From: Bdellovibrionia bacterium
GTDB lineage: Bacteria; Bdellovibrionota; Bdellovibrionia; Bdellovibrionales; JAGQZY01
DNA: 64,000 nucleotides
NCBI GenBank assembly: GCA_030427805.1
Contig: JAUICP010000003.1
Coordinates: forward strand, 1-64,000
Reading direction: 5' to 3'
Under the pieces are notes generated by a model. The model saw only the letters and a program-made list of their open reading frames with translations, was not told where the DNA came from and ran no database searches. The first letter of the stretch is position 1. Each line of letters begins with the position of its first letter. A program made the position numbers and the translations under genes. This document shows positions 15,306 through 24,794 of this stretch, piece after piece.

Positions 15306-17923
15306 TGTACTTGTTTGGTGAGTTTATAGACTCTGATAAAATTGATGTTGAATTGGCTGAACAAATTCTTGAACAGGCCTATGAAAGACAAAGTACTTTT
15401 GCCACCTATCCCATCGAAAAAAGCTTTTCAGTTCTTGCCAAGGTGAAGGAACTTTGGAGCGATGAAAACTCTCCCTATCGCAAAGAGGCCCTTGATAAGC
15501 TTCCAGAAATTACTGGGTTTTCGCGACCGATGATCGAAGAAGCACTGAAACACGTTCAGTTTATGTTAGACCCAGAAACCCTGCGAAAGAAGCTAGAAAC
15601 AGAACTCGTGGGCTATCCCCGTTTAGGTGAGTTGAAAGATCAACCCGGCAAACGCGAGTATTTCTGGAGCCCCCTAGGTGTTTGTCTCCACGTGATCTCG
15701 GGCAATGTCTTTTTGGCGGGCCTCGGATCATTTATTGAGGGTGTTCTGACCTCGAACATGAGTCTCCTAAAAATGTCTTCCCAAGAAACCTTTTTCTTAC
15801 CACTGTTTCTTAAATCATTAAAAGAAGTGGATGAGGAGGGTGTCTTGAGTGCTTCGGTGGCGGCCTTTAATTACTCATCCTCACAAAAAGAAGTCCTTGA
15901 TACATTGAAAAATCAGGTCGACGGATTGGTCGTTTGGGGCGGCGATGAAGCCATCTCAGCCTATCGCAATGGAACTCCAGCTCGAACGCGAATGATCGAG
16001 TTTGGCCCAAAGCTCAGTCTGGCCTATATATCAAAAAACACTTTGAAAACCCCTGTTGAGCTGGCCCAAAAGATTGCCGATGATCTCTCCATTTGGGACC
16101 AACAGGCCTGTACGGCCCCACAAATGATTTACTGTGAATCTCCTGAACTGGCAAAAAACCTTATTGACGCCTTAACCGTCGAACTTGATCACCTGCAAAA
16201 AACGCGGCCCTTGGGTGAAGTCGATAGTCAAAGCGCTGTAGAAATTCAAAAACTTCGTAGCATTGCCGAACTCGAAATGGCCATGGGAATCGGTTACTAC
16301 AAAGCCCCTCTCAATGATCTTCATTATACACTCTGGGGCACGCAAAAAACTGAAATCGAAAGCTCTCCTCTTTACCGGACTTTACGAATTGTTATGTCTG
16401 CGGACCTAGAAACTTTTAAGAAAGAGGCCTCCCAGTTTCGCGGCCACCTCCAGACCCTTGGGCTCGAATGTCATCCCGAAGAGTACGAATCCTATAGGTC
16501 GCAATTTTTGGGAACGGGAATTGTTCGCATCATGCCTCTTGGACAAATGGCAGGTGGAGCCATAGATGATCCCCACGATGGACAGTACGACCTACGGCAG
16601 TTGATGAACCTGTCTTTTTGTTACCGACCCGTTCATCAAGTCAATTACCAATCCAGTCACTTCGCAGATCGAGCGGATTTGCAGAAGGCCATTGAAGTCA
16701 AACTACAAAGACTGGGCGAGAATGCTAAGAAGTCCGAATACTACGGAAAAATTCTTGCAACCCGCGACTTGAAGTCTCTTGAGGATCTCGAAAAATTTCC
16801 GATTCTGACCCGTGATCTTCTCGACGAAAATCACTTTCCCCAGAGCGATAATTTAACGACAAAAAATTGGACCGGTGGCTATGTCACTCGAAGCGGAGGC
16901 TCAACAGGGCAACCGAAATTTTCGATTTACGACGGCGAAGACTGGCAGAGAATGATGGATCACGGCGAATTAGTCCTTCGATCGGCTGGCCTTGAAGAAT
17001 CCGATCGCTTGGCAAACTTTATGTTGGCCGGCGACCTCTACGGCGGCTTTGTTTCTTTTGACGAAATCAATAAGATGATCGGTTTGACTTCTTTTTCTTT
17101 TGCCGGAAGCCGCGACGCTCAACTATTTAGTCAAATTCAACAGCAATTTGCTATCAATGTGGTCATGGGGGTTCCCACATCAGTTCTTCCTCTTCTAAGA
17201 GAAGCAAAAGGACTCAACCCAGACTTGCAGTTAGAAAAACTCATTTACGCCGGCTCTCCGCTCAGTAAGAGCGATCGAACTTGGCTCGAAGAAGAATTGG
17301 GCACAAAAAGAATTGCTAGTGTTATCGGCGCCAATGATGGTGGACAAATCGCTTTTCAATGCGAAAAGCAACAAGGTCGAATGCATCACCTCGTCGACGA
17401 TTTCAACTATGTCGAAATTGTCGATGAAAAGGGACAAAAACTTGAAGATGGCCTCGCCGGACGTATTTTGATTACAAGTCTTGAGAAATTTGCCTTTCCA
17501 CTCATTCGATACGATATCGGTGATCTCGGTAAAATACATACGGATCTTTGCTCTTGTGGCCGAAAATCTCGAGTCCTAGAGTATCTCGGTCGATCCGATC
17601 AAAGTTTAGCCATCGGTATGCTCAATATCGATTGCCGACACTTGGATCCCATTTTTTCTGATTTTGGCGTCACGGAATATCAAATCAGGGCGATCAGTGA
17701 AGAAGGTCAAGAGGGAATCAAATTGGCCCTGGAGTCAAACACTTGGACAGAGTCCAATAAAGGACAACTCCAAGATCAACTCTTTAAAAATGTTAAAAAT
17801 TTGCAAAAGCGAATGGATGAAGGCTACCTCAAGTTCTTTGAAATCGATTTTCTTCGAAGCGGAGAAATCCCGAGAGACCTTAGAACCGGAAAAACCAAAA
17901 GGATTATTGATGAGCGAATTTAG
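15302..17923 (+). CDS. LuxC-like acyl reductase fused to PaaK-like ligase
   Basis: An 873-residue two-part enzyme. Residues about 20-450 are LuxC-like: SPLGVCLHVISGNVFLAG, then DLSIWDQQACTAPQ with Cys 270 as the expected catalytic thiol, then GTGIVRIMPLGQMA. Residues about 455-873 are a second adenylating enzyme (TRSGGSTGQPK near 531, LIRYDIGDLGK, CSCGRKSRVLEYLGRSDQ, ending RDLRTGKTKR). LuxC proteins normally have about 480 residues and stand alone. The fusion suggests channelling from acid to acyl-enzyme to fatty aldehyde. ATG 15302 overlaps the luxE-like stop and has AAGGAAG upstream. Confidence 0.82.
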   Translation: MMYLFGEFIDSDKIDVELAEQILEQAYERQSTFATYPIEKSFSVLAKVKELWSDENSPYRKEALDKLPEITGFSRPMIEEALKHVQFMLDPETLRKKLETELVGYPRLGELKDQPGKREYFWSPLGVCLHVISGNVFLAGLGSFIEGVLTSNMSLLKMSSQETFFLPLFLKSLKEVDEEGVLSASVAAFNYSSSQKEVLDTLKNQVDGLVVWGGDEAISAYRNGTPARTRMIEFGPKLSLAYISKNTLKTPVELAQKIADDLSIWDQQACTAPQMIYCESPELAKNLIDALTVELDHLQKTRPLGEVDSQSAVEIQKLRSIAELEMAMGIGYYKAPLNDLHYTLWGTQKTEIESSPLYRTLRIVMSADLETFKKEASQFRGHLQTLGLECHPEEYESYRSQFLGTGIVRIMPLGQMAGGAIDDPHDGQYDLRQLMNLSFCYRPVHQVNYQSSHFADRADLQKAIEVKLQRLGENAKKSEYYGKILATRDLKSLEDLEKFPILTRDLLDENHFPQSDNLTTKNWTGGYVTRSGGSTGQPKFSIYDGEDWQRMMDHGELVLRSAGLEESDRLANFMLAGDLYGGFVSFDEINKMIGLTSFSFAGSRDAQLFSQIQQQFAINVVMGVPTSVLPLLREAKGLNPDLQLEKLIYAGSPLSKSDRTWLEEELGTKRIASVIGANDGGQIAFQCEKQQGRMHHLVDDFNYVEIVDEKGQKLEDGLAGRILITSLEKFAFPLIRYDIGDLGKIHTDLCSCGRKSRVLEYLGRSDQSLAIGMLNIDCRHLDPIFSDFGVTEYQIRAISEEGQEGIKLALESNTWTESNKGQLQDQLFKNVKNLQKRMDEGYLKFFEIDFLRSGEIPRDLRTGKTKRIIDERI

Positions 17924-19142
17924 TGGAACCTACACCATTAGAGAAGCGCAAAAAGAGGACACTTTTGCGATTCAAAAGGTTTATCAACTCGCAGACGAGT
18001 CGCTCTTCGACACGGCCTTCTTTTCGAATTATCAAAGGATTCAAAACTCCTTCAATGCCCCCGATCAACTTTGGATGGTTCTCGAACACGGTGGCCAGAT
18101 CGTGGGTTTCGCATGGTGCTTTGTTGACCGCTCGCAAAGAATCGCAAAAATATCGCGACTCCTCGTCTCTTTTGAGGATCGCAAAGAAAAACGTGAAAAA
18201 ACTCGAGCCTTTTTAAAACTACTCATTGATTATATTGGCGCCCTCAGCTGTGGTATTGACATTCTGTGGGCCAACTCTAGACCCCTCGATCAAGATCAAA
18301 ATCTTCCAGCCGAATTGGGATTTAAAGTCCTTGGAATCTTTCCAAACGGAAAAGAGGAAGATCACACACTGGTCACGGCTCTTATCGCTTATTTTTATGA
18401 TAAAACCCTTGAGAAAGACCGAATTAAAGACAATCCCATCCATCCGAGCCTCAAAAATCTCTACAATATCGCCAGAGACGAATGTGAACTCCCTGAAGTT
18501 ACGATCTCTCCCCTTGATAATCCTCCCGAGATCAGTCTTGATTCTCCAAAGCGCCTAGAACTCATAAAGGCAAAAAGCTTTGTCGAACACCGGTTTGACC
18601 GATTGAAGAAGAGAAACTTTCTATCGACAACGTTCTACCCGTTTCACAGACCTAATACCTTGATTACTAATCCCGAACAAAGCATCGAACTCTTTGTCCG
18701 AGTCTTTCCGGCGCAAAAGATGGCGACAGTCGTTGCCGAAAGAATTGAACTCGATGTCGACCCGATTAAAGTCTATCAACAGGTCTGTCGAATTTTAAAA
18801 GATGAGTCTTATAACTACATCGAAGTCATCAATGATGCTGGTGATGTTTGGGGCTGTGAGTACCTCATGAAGGCGGGGTTTGTTCCTTGCTGCTACTTTC
18901 CCAGTCTCAAAAAACATAACAACAGGAGACGGGATTACGTTGTTCTAGCTAGGTCCTATGAACATTTTGTCTATCCAAAATTAGAGCTGGATCCGATCTA
19001 TATCAACTACCTGGTTCAATACCACCAGCTCGCCAGCGAGCTTCATCAGATTCTCTCGCCGGTGCAATCTAAGCATGGTATGAAAATTAAAAAACCCGTG
19101 GAAAGAACCTCTGTTCACACCGATTCATTTGGAAGTCTATAG
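17910..19142 (+). CDS. GNAT-family acyltransferase with tandem GNAT-like halves
   Basis: A 410-residue protein beginning at ATG 17910 (AAAAGGA six bases before), overlapping the preceding stop by 14 bases. The N-terminal half (YTIREAQKEDTFAIQKVY, LWMVLEHGGQIVGFAWCFVD, KISRLLVSFEDRK) is a GNAT fold; the usual Q/RxxGxG/A acetyl-CoA loop is poorly kept. The C-terminal half resembles the third part of the RsbW-GNAT gene in the same operon (FVRVFPAQKMATVVAERIE; LMKAGFVPCCYFPS). It closes the operon. The substrate is unknown; an amine or alcohol acceptor of the acyl product is possible. Confidence 0.65.
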   Translation: MSEFSGTYTIREAQKEDTFAIQKVYQLADESLFDTAFFSNYQRIQNSFNAPDQLWMVLEHGGQIVGFAWCFVDRSQRIAKISRLLVSFEDRKEKREKTRAFLKLLIDYIGALSCGIDILWANSRPLDQDQNLPAELGFKVLGIFPNGKEEDHTLVTALIAYFYDKTLEKDRIKDNPIHPSLKNLYNIARDECELPEVTISPLDNPPEISLDSPKRLELIKAKSFVEHRFDRLKKRNFLSTTFYPFHRPNTLITNPEQSIELFVRVFPAQKMATVVAERIELDVDPIKVYQQVCRILKDESYNYIEVINDAGDVWGCEYLMKAGFVPCCYFPSLKKHNNRRRDYVVLARSYEHFVYPKLELDPIYINYLVQYHQLASELHQILSPVQSKHGMKIKKPVERTSVHTDSFGSL

Positions 19143-20010
19143 GTTGAAAAATTCGACCTGATAGGCCTCCCATACTCTGTGCTCGCGGTATGGGGCTCAT
19201 CTTCCAAGGATTCTTACTGGGATCATTTGCCTTAAAACTATCAATGAGCTCCAGGAAATAACCATTGAAATTAATATGAGGACCATCCACAAAATTGAGA
19301 CTTCGCAAATTAAAGGGGGATTGATCCCCTTCATTAAGAGTCAAGAAGTGCTCTCTCTCCGCTTCAGGGCTTAAAGTGAAAATCTCTTGGCCAGGAACAA
19401 TAGCTTTGTGGGATTGAAACCCCTCGAACTCTTCGGGATTGAAATCGATATCTATCAATAGCGGGTAATTGCGATCCTGTTTAATGATCTCCAATGAATT
19501 CGGCATGACCGCTGAACCACTGGTCAAATAGAGTCTGGCGTCCTTCTTTCGATCCCATGTTCTCTGCACAAATTGAATCCAACGACTCAATGGCACAGGT
19601 CTTTGTTCGGGAATGATTGGGTCGAGTGCCCAAAGGTTTCCTTGCTCATCAGGTACTACGAAAGATACATGAAATCGCCATTCGGGGTTGGCAGCACCGG
19701 GTCTTCGCAAATCTCCAACGATGAAAATGTGCTGCATTTGAGAAAAGTCCAGGCCCAGCGACGAGGCTACGAGGGCTCCCGTCATCGACCTTCCAAAACA
19801 GAAGCCAATTAATCCTTCGGGGTCATATTTCGAAATTCGATCCGTGCGCGCCACGGGGTGAGAAATCTGCAAACCGTAGAGCTTTTGAATCTCTGATTGC
19901 GAAACGAAAGGTTTTTGACCTCTCAGTAAGAGCTCGCGGAAATCCTCCATCTGCGCCCAACTTGACGGCAGACATGAAAAAAATATGAAAAGGAAAATGA
20001 CTAATTTCAT
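19087..20010 (-). CDS. exported papain-like Cys-His-Asp protein (glutaminase-like)
   Basis: A 307-residue protein with a signal peptide (MKLVIFLFIFFSCLPSSWA). It shows the ordered residues of a transglutaminase-like or protein-glutaminase active site: GLIGFCFGRSM (Cys), WRFHVSFVV (His) and LWALDPIIP (Asp). Such enzymes deamidate or cleave amide side chains in the periplasm or outside the cell. The substrate is unknown. Its 3' end overlaps the GNAT gene tail-to-tail by 56 bases. It is downstream of the long helical-repeat gene on the same strand with a 61-bp gap. Confidence 0.6.
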   Translation of the reverse strand: MKLVIFLFIFFSCLPSSWAQMEDFRELLLRGQKPFVSQSEIQKLYGLQISHPVARTDRISKYDPEGLIGFCFGRSMTGALVASSLGLDFSQMQHIFIVGDLRRPGAANPEWRFHVSFVVPDEQGNLWALDPIIPEQRPVPLSRWIQFVQRTWDRKKDARLYLTSGSAVMPNSLEIIKQDRNYPLLIDIDFNPEEFEGFQSHKAIVPGQEIFTLSPEAEREHFLTLNEGDQSPFNLRSLNFVDGPHINFNGYFLELIDSFKANDPSKNPWKMSPIPRAQSMGGLSGRIFQPIDFQMNRCEQRFFPRVF

Positions 20011-20071
20011 AGTCTATTGAGATAAGCAGGATTCATGCACAAGGATCTGGTTTTTAGGTCCAACAGGGGGC

Positions 20072-23000
20072 TTAAGAGGCTTGGGAGAGTGACTGAGAAA
20101 GGCGTTCAAAGAGCCTTTTTTCGATACCCTGAAGAACTCCGGGACTCACCTGCCCTAAGAGTTTCTCCATCTCAGAAATGTCCCCGGCCGCACGGGCAAT
20201 GAGTGCTCCGAGGAGAGATAGGGATTCTTTGTGCTTATTCTGTCCCGTCTTGGCCAATGACTGCCAAAGCTGTCTCGCATTCCAAAGATCTCCCTTCAGA
20301 AGGCGAGTAAAAATCAACTGAATTGACTGAAAATCCTTATCGCTCTGGGTACGGCTCAGGTCATCGGCTAGGGCCCGAGTCTGTTGATTGGCCATTAACT
20401 TATAGAAAGCATCCATATCCAAACGCTCAGGAGCAACAAACTCGCTACTTAAACTTTGATCTTTGCACTGCAAATACTGACAAACAAAAAGAGAGTCGCC
20501 ACTATTGATATCTGCCAGGTATCTATTGGCTTCCTTTTGCTTAGAGCACTCCTCATCCTCAACTTCCTTCTCCTTGACCAACTCGAGGGATTTCGCATCA
20601 ATCTGCGCGACAAAGTCTTTAAATTGGGGATGGTCTATGGCCGGCTCTTTGAGTTGATTGAGTTGCTTGCTCGTAAATTCTGTCAAAAGTCCGGTCGAAC
20701 ACAAGGCCTTTTCCTTCACCCGAGGCGACCAGTGCCTGGTGAGTTTATAAAGGCTTTTTCGTGAGCCTTCAAATTTTTGCAGAAGCTTTGTGACACGGGC
20801 GACCCGCTCTTGAAGTTTTCCCGCTGGGTCCTTTGCCGTACTTGCAGGAAGTCTATCCAGTTGAGGTGTTTTAATTTCTTTAAATTTGCCAAAAGCAATA
20901 ATATTAAGGACTCGATGCCACGACGTTAAAAGAAGGGCTTGATCCTTCAGCTTCCTAAATTGCCCTTTAAAGTACCGAGACGTACTGTCTGTCTTATGAG
21001 GATCGTCATGGAGGAGAATGTGGTCTCTGACTAAAAGGGCGACCGAAGAATCCGGTTTCTTTACCTTCTCCATTATTTTCTTAAGCCAAGCTAAAGATTC
21101 CTCGCGGTTTTTAAGCCATAGGAATGATCTAGAGACATACTCCATTTGATCGGTCGTCAATGGATAACCCGCCTGGACATAGCTGGTCAAGTAACTCCTA
21201 AATTCACTTTCACGATTAAGAAGTGGGGCTAAAACTATAAGACGGAATCCCAATGTCTTGCGTAGATTCTGATCAACCAACGGATATAACTTTTTAAGGG
21301 ACTCAAAAAGGCCAACCCATTTTTTTGATTTCTCATAGATTTGAGACTCTTTCCGATATATCGCTGTCAAAAGACCTTTTTGCTCAAAACTGAGATCCAG
21401 AGTTTGGGGGTTCATTGATTTTTCAAAGTCTTTTAACTTTTCGAAAAACAAATCATTTTCTTTCTCGGAGTAACTAATCATGAGGTTGTGCCAGGCTCTA
21501 AACTGCACGTCTTTATTAAATTGATAAGAGATGGCCTTCTCATACCATTCTCTGTAACCGGTCTCTCCGGGTTTCGGTTGCGATCCACCTGAAAAACCCT
21601 CCTGAAAAGCTGATTCCTGAAGAATCTCCTGTAAATTGGCCACAAACTTGTCCAATTCCCGAGAAGAGTCAAAGCGCTTGGCCATTTTTAAGACTTCGTC
21701 CGTGAGGGAGTGGGCCAACTCATATTCTTTCTTAGCATACTTTCTCTTATTCTCTTCGAAGTACAAAAAAGCAAAACGAGAACTAAAGCCCTTCTCTTTG
21801 AGTAAACTTGGCATTTCTCTTTTTATGAAATCATGTTGACCCAGGTGATTTGCCGCTTCAAAAAGATATCGAGAGATGTTCAATTTTTGCTCTTTAAGAA
21901 TTTTATTGCGGTAGACCCATTGGGACTCTATGAATATTTTCTGCCATTCATTGAGATTGGCCTTTTTCTTCAAACTCTCTTGGTCAGCCCGCTCAATAAT
22001 AATGTTCATGGCACTCAAGCCCGCGTCGATATGATTCTTAAAGTTCTCATCTTCGCTGGACTTCTTGTACCAAAGAACGGCCTCCCATAATTCTCCTCTT
22101 CTCTGCATTCGCTGAGCACCGAAGTAGTAAAACTGACCTCGTTTTAGATCAAAGAAGATCTTTTGCCAGAAACCATAAAGCTGATCTGTGGCCTTAAAAA
22201 TCTGTGGGTCATCGGTTTTTCGAGCCTCTTTATGGATAGTGAGAATTAGTTTCTCGATTTCTGAGAGTAACTTTTCTTTGTTTTTTGAAGAAACGACCTT
22301 GATGACTGGCTGAATATATTTCTCTAATTGACCAGATATTTGCAGTCTTTGACCATTTGCCAAAAGGGAGCGACTCAACTGACTAAGCCAGGACCATGAC
22401 TTTGAATCATTGACATGTTGATTAAGTAACCACTGATATCCCGCCACCGCTTGCGAGAATCGCCCCAACTTTGAGTAGAACTCAATAAGCTCTTCAACGG
22501 CGGTGATCCAAGTTTCTCCAGAGAATGAAAATATTTTTAGTTCCTTTAGGGCCTCATCAAACGATGTTAACTCTGCGAGCATAATCATCATGTCTTTTCG
22601 TGCTTCATCCCGCAAACTACCGGCGGGCAAAGTCTCACCCTTTTCTTCGATGCCTCGGTAGTAGCGAGTTAATCGTTGAAAATGTCTCAGCGCTTTAAAC
22701 TTCTGCTTGAGATTATAAAAACACCAGCCCGATTTATAGGTACCGTAGGCTGCTTTCTGCGGCTTCCCTACAGAAACTAACTTTCTAAAGTAGCCAAGTG
22801 CCGTTGAAAAACGCTTCTTTTCAAAATAGTAATCACCGAGTATTTGGTAGGCGTCTTCTAGATATTCACCACTCGGAAATAATACAGGCAATTTTTTGAG
22901 TCGGGCAATAGCCTCACTATCTTGCTCCGCCTCCCAAAGAATAATTGCCGATAAGAATAAGGCTTCTTCAGGAAGCTTTGGTTTTTCCCCTTTAACGGAA

Positions 23001-23959
23001 ACCTGAAACCAAGGAGAAAGCCACTCGTCAGCATAGAGAAGGGCCTCTTTACTGAGTCCCAAGAACTTTTCTGGATCCTCAATTCGATACAGACTTGCCA
23101 AATGCCAATAGGTCTCAGCAACCAAATAAGAAATTTCGGGGGTCGAGTTCTTAATTCCAGCTTTCCCGACCCTCTTGAGAAGTTCTTTGGCCCGAAAGAC
23201 ATTGGTTTGAAAATCCTTTTTGGGTTTTTCTTCAATAAAACGAAGAAAGTAACCGTGTAAAAGAAATCGATCTCGCATTTTATTATTGGTTTGAAGATTA
23301 TGATCCCCAAGATTCTCGAGGATCGGAATCCCTTTGCTGTAGTTTCCGGATTGGAGTAATTCATAGCTTTCGATCAATTGGTGTTCAAAACTACCCGCCT
23401 TGAGATTTTTCCGCACGGCACCGAGCCTCTCGACCTTTTTAGCTTTAATAAAAGTCCAGGCCAGCTCGATTTGCGCCATCTGAAAAAATGGAGATCCTTT
23501 TGGTACTGCCATAAAAAGAACTTCTGATCGCGCGAGGTCATTTTCTTCGTAAAAAATCCGAGCCATAGTAATGTAAGCTAAATCGCGCCAAAGACTGAAG
23601 TTACCATAGGTACCTATGCTGACGTGATTTGATGATATTCGTTCTATTTTTTGCGGTATCTCAAATTTATTTTGTACAAATAACTTCTCAAGAATTTCTT
23701 TAGCTTGTTTGACCTGCCCTTTTCGGTAAGCCTTGAAGGCTTTAACCGACTGTTGAACAACATAATCAGGATTACTGGGCTGATATTGACCAAGACTCCA
23801 TAGGTTTTGACTGTCATTAATTTCTTGGGCGAGTTGGGCTCTCGTTAAAGGAGAGGTCGAAGCAAAAGCAGAAACGCTAAGGTGCATAGAAACCAGAAGA
23901 GCGGCGAGTTTCCCTGCCGCTCCAAGAGCTTTTCTAATGTGAAATATGCAATCACCCAT
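20072..23959 (-). CDS. giant exported TPR/helical-repeat protein, 1295 aa
   Basis: A signal peptide (LAALLVSMHLSVSAFA) leads into an almost all-helical protein with many TPR-like units, for example AYQILGDYYFEKKRFSTALGYFRKL followed by AAYGTYKSGWCFYNLKQKFKALRHFQRL. Long TPR proteins of this kind occur with the gliding-type motor genes of myxobacteria and Bdellovibrio as periplasmic scaffolds (established association; assignment here is inference). It starts nine bases after the GYF_2-PilZ gene's stop, in the same operon, divergent from the FHA/TolQR operon. A Cys pair near the C-terminus (FVCQYLQCKD) may form a disulfide. Confidence 0.75.
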   Translation of the reverse strand: MGDCIFHIRKALGAAGKLAALLVSMHLSVSAFASTSPLTRAQLAQEINDSQNLWSLGQYQPSNPDYVVQQSVKAFKAYRKGQVKQAKEILEKLFVQNKFEIPQKIERISSNHVSIGTYGNFSLWRDLAYITMARIFYEENDLARSEVLFMAVPKGSPFFQMAQIELAWTFIKAKKVERLGAVRKNLKAGSFEHQLIESYELLQSGNYSKGIPILENLGDHNLQTNNKMRDRFLLHGYFLRFIEEKPKKDFQTNVFRAKELLKRVGKAGIKNSTPEISYLVAETYWHLASLYRIEDPEKFLGLSKEALLYADEWLSPWFQVSVKGEKPKLPEEALFLSAIILWEAEQDSEAIARLKKLPVLFPSGEYLEDAYQILGDYYFEKKRFSTALGYFRKLVSVGKPQKAAYGTYKSGWCFYNLKQKFKALRHFQRLTRYYRGIEEKGETLPAGSLRDEARKDMMIMLAELTSFDEALKELKIFSFSGETWITAVEELIEFYSKLGRFSQAVAGYQWLLNQHVNDSKSWSWLSQLSRSLLANGQRLQISGQLEKYIQPVIKVVSSKNKEKLLSEIEKLILTIHKEARKTDDPQIFKATDQLYGFWQKIFFDLKRGQFYYFGAQRMQRRGELWEAVLWYKKSSEDENFKNHIDAGLSAMNIIIERADQESLKKKANLNEWQKIFIESQWVYRNKILKEQKLNISRYLFEAANHLGQHDFIKREMPSLLKEKGFSSRFAFLYFEENKRKYAKKEYELAHSLTDEVLKMAKRFDSSRELDKFVANLQEILQESAFQEGFSGGSQPKPGETGYREWYEKAISYQFNKDVQFRAWHNLMISYSEKENDLFFEKLKDFEKSMNPQTLDLSFEQKGLLTAIYRKESQIYEKSKKWVGLFESLKKLYPLVDQNLRKTLGFRLIVLAPLLNRESEFRSYLTSYVQAGYPLTTDQMEYVSRSFLWLKNREESLAWLKKIMEKVKKPDSSVALLVRDHILLHDDPHKTDSTSRYFKGQFRKLKDQALLLTSWHRVLNIIAFGKFKEIKTPQLDRLPASTAKDPAGKLQERVARVTKLLQKFEGSRKSLYKLTRHWSPRVKEKALCSTGLLTEFTSKQLNQLKEPAIDHPQFKDFVAQIDAKSLELVKEKEVEDEECSKQKEANRYLADINSGDSLFVCQYLQCKDQSLSSEFVAPERLDMDAFYKLMANQQTRALADDLSRTQSDKDFQSIQLIFTRLLKGDLWNARQLWQSLAKTGQNKHKESLSLLGALIARAAGDISEMEKLLGQVSPGVLQGIEKRLFERLSQSLSQAS

Positions 23960-23968
23960 TAATCTGCC

Positions 23969-24634
23969 CTAGGAAACTTCCTTTTCCTTTTCTTTACCCT
24001 CGCCCATCTCGCGTAAGGTGTTAATCACGTAGCCGGCCAACTGACGTCTCAGCTTTGGACTCAGACGGTAGAAAAAAAGGCCCAACCCCACTCCACCCGA
24101 CTCCTGAGGAACTTTCAGTATAATCACCGCACTACTTGAAACCGTACCAATAGATCCCGGTAGGTTTCTAAAGGTGGCCGTCACCTCCATACCAAGGTCG
24201 AATTGATCCGCGTCATTGATAATGACAAAGGAACCTCGTTCGCTAATATCCTTAGTCTTGCCGACACTCACGACAAAGTTATTATGCATTATAACTCGCG
24301 CCTTTAGGGGTGCACGCGGATACCGTCTATACAAGTTAGCCTGATCGAGACCACCGCTATCTCGCAATAACTTCAGCGAAGGTAATGAGACCCCTTTTTT
24401 ATTACTAAACTTCTTTGGAGGCGGAAAGGTCGGAGGCTTTTTGAATTGCTTAGAGAAGTCTCTAAACTCGAAGACCCGACGCCACTTTCGTTCACTCAGG
24501 TCGGGGGTCCAGATGACATCATCCCAACTGAGCTTTTCCTGTATCAACATGGCCATCACTTCCTCTGTCGACAGAGGTCCTAGTGGTTCCTTATTTTTTT
24601 CGTCGGCAATGTACCATTCTTTTGCGTCGGCCAA
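23969..24634 (-). CDS. GYF_2-PilZ domain protein
   Basis: A 221-residue cytosolic protein. Residues 5-55 form a GYF_2 domain (WYIADEKNKEPLGPLSTEEV, then WTPDLSERKWRRVFEF). Residues about 100-210 are a PilZ domain with the c-di-GMP-binding pattern RRYPRAPLKARV followed by TKDISERGSFV, close to RxxxR...(D/N)xSxxG. It probably links c-di-GMP level to the motor locus beside it, with the GYF domain docking on proline-rich peptides. First gene of the operon with the giant TPR protein; its start faces the divergent operon across 160 bp. Confidence 0.85.
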   Translation of the reverse strand: MADAKEWYIADEKNKEPLGPLSTEEVMAMLIQEKLSWDDVIWTPDLSERKWRRVFEFRDFSKQFKKPPTFPPPKKFSNKKGVSLPSLKLLRDSGGLDQANLYRRYPRAPLKARVIMHNNFVVSVGKTKDISERGSFVIINDADQFDLGMEVTATFRNLPGSIGTVSSSAVIILKVPQESGGVGLGLFFYRLSPKLRRQLAGYVINTLREMGEGKEKEKEVS

Positions 24635-24794
24635 AGTCTCCTCCAGTGTTTTCTATCGGGATAATTAAAGACAAATTCGAGGTCCAGATTGGCAAAATTA
24701 ATTGCAACACCTAGGTCGTGATCGGCTAAGGGGGAGCGCCAGCGAGGCCGATAAACATTAGTAATATTTTTTTTAAAAAAAAGGATGGGTTTCG
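24635..24794. promoter_or_regulatory. divergent promoter region of the motor locus
   Basis: A 160-bp gap between divergent starts must hold both promoters. It contains the near-palindromic TTGGCAAAATTAATTGCAA (24689-24707) and a poly-T/poly-A block (24769-24782) just before the plus-strand start. No promoter could be assigned with confidence. Confidence 0.35.

Noticed and set aside
15302-17923. Bioluminescence (lux) operon
   Set aside because: LuxC and LuxE are present but there is no luciferase (luxAB) or LuxD in the window.
24689-24707. sigma-54 promoter at TTGGCAAAATTAATTGCAA
   Set aside because: Spacing between GG and GC is 11, not the strict 10 bases.
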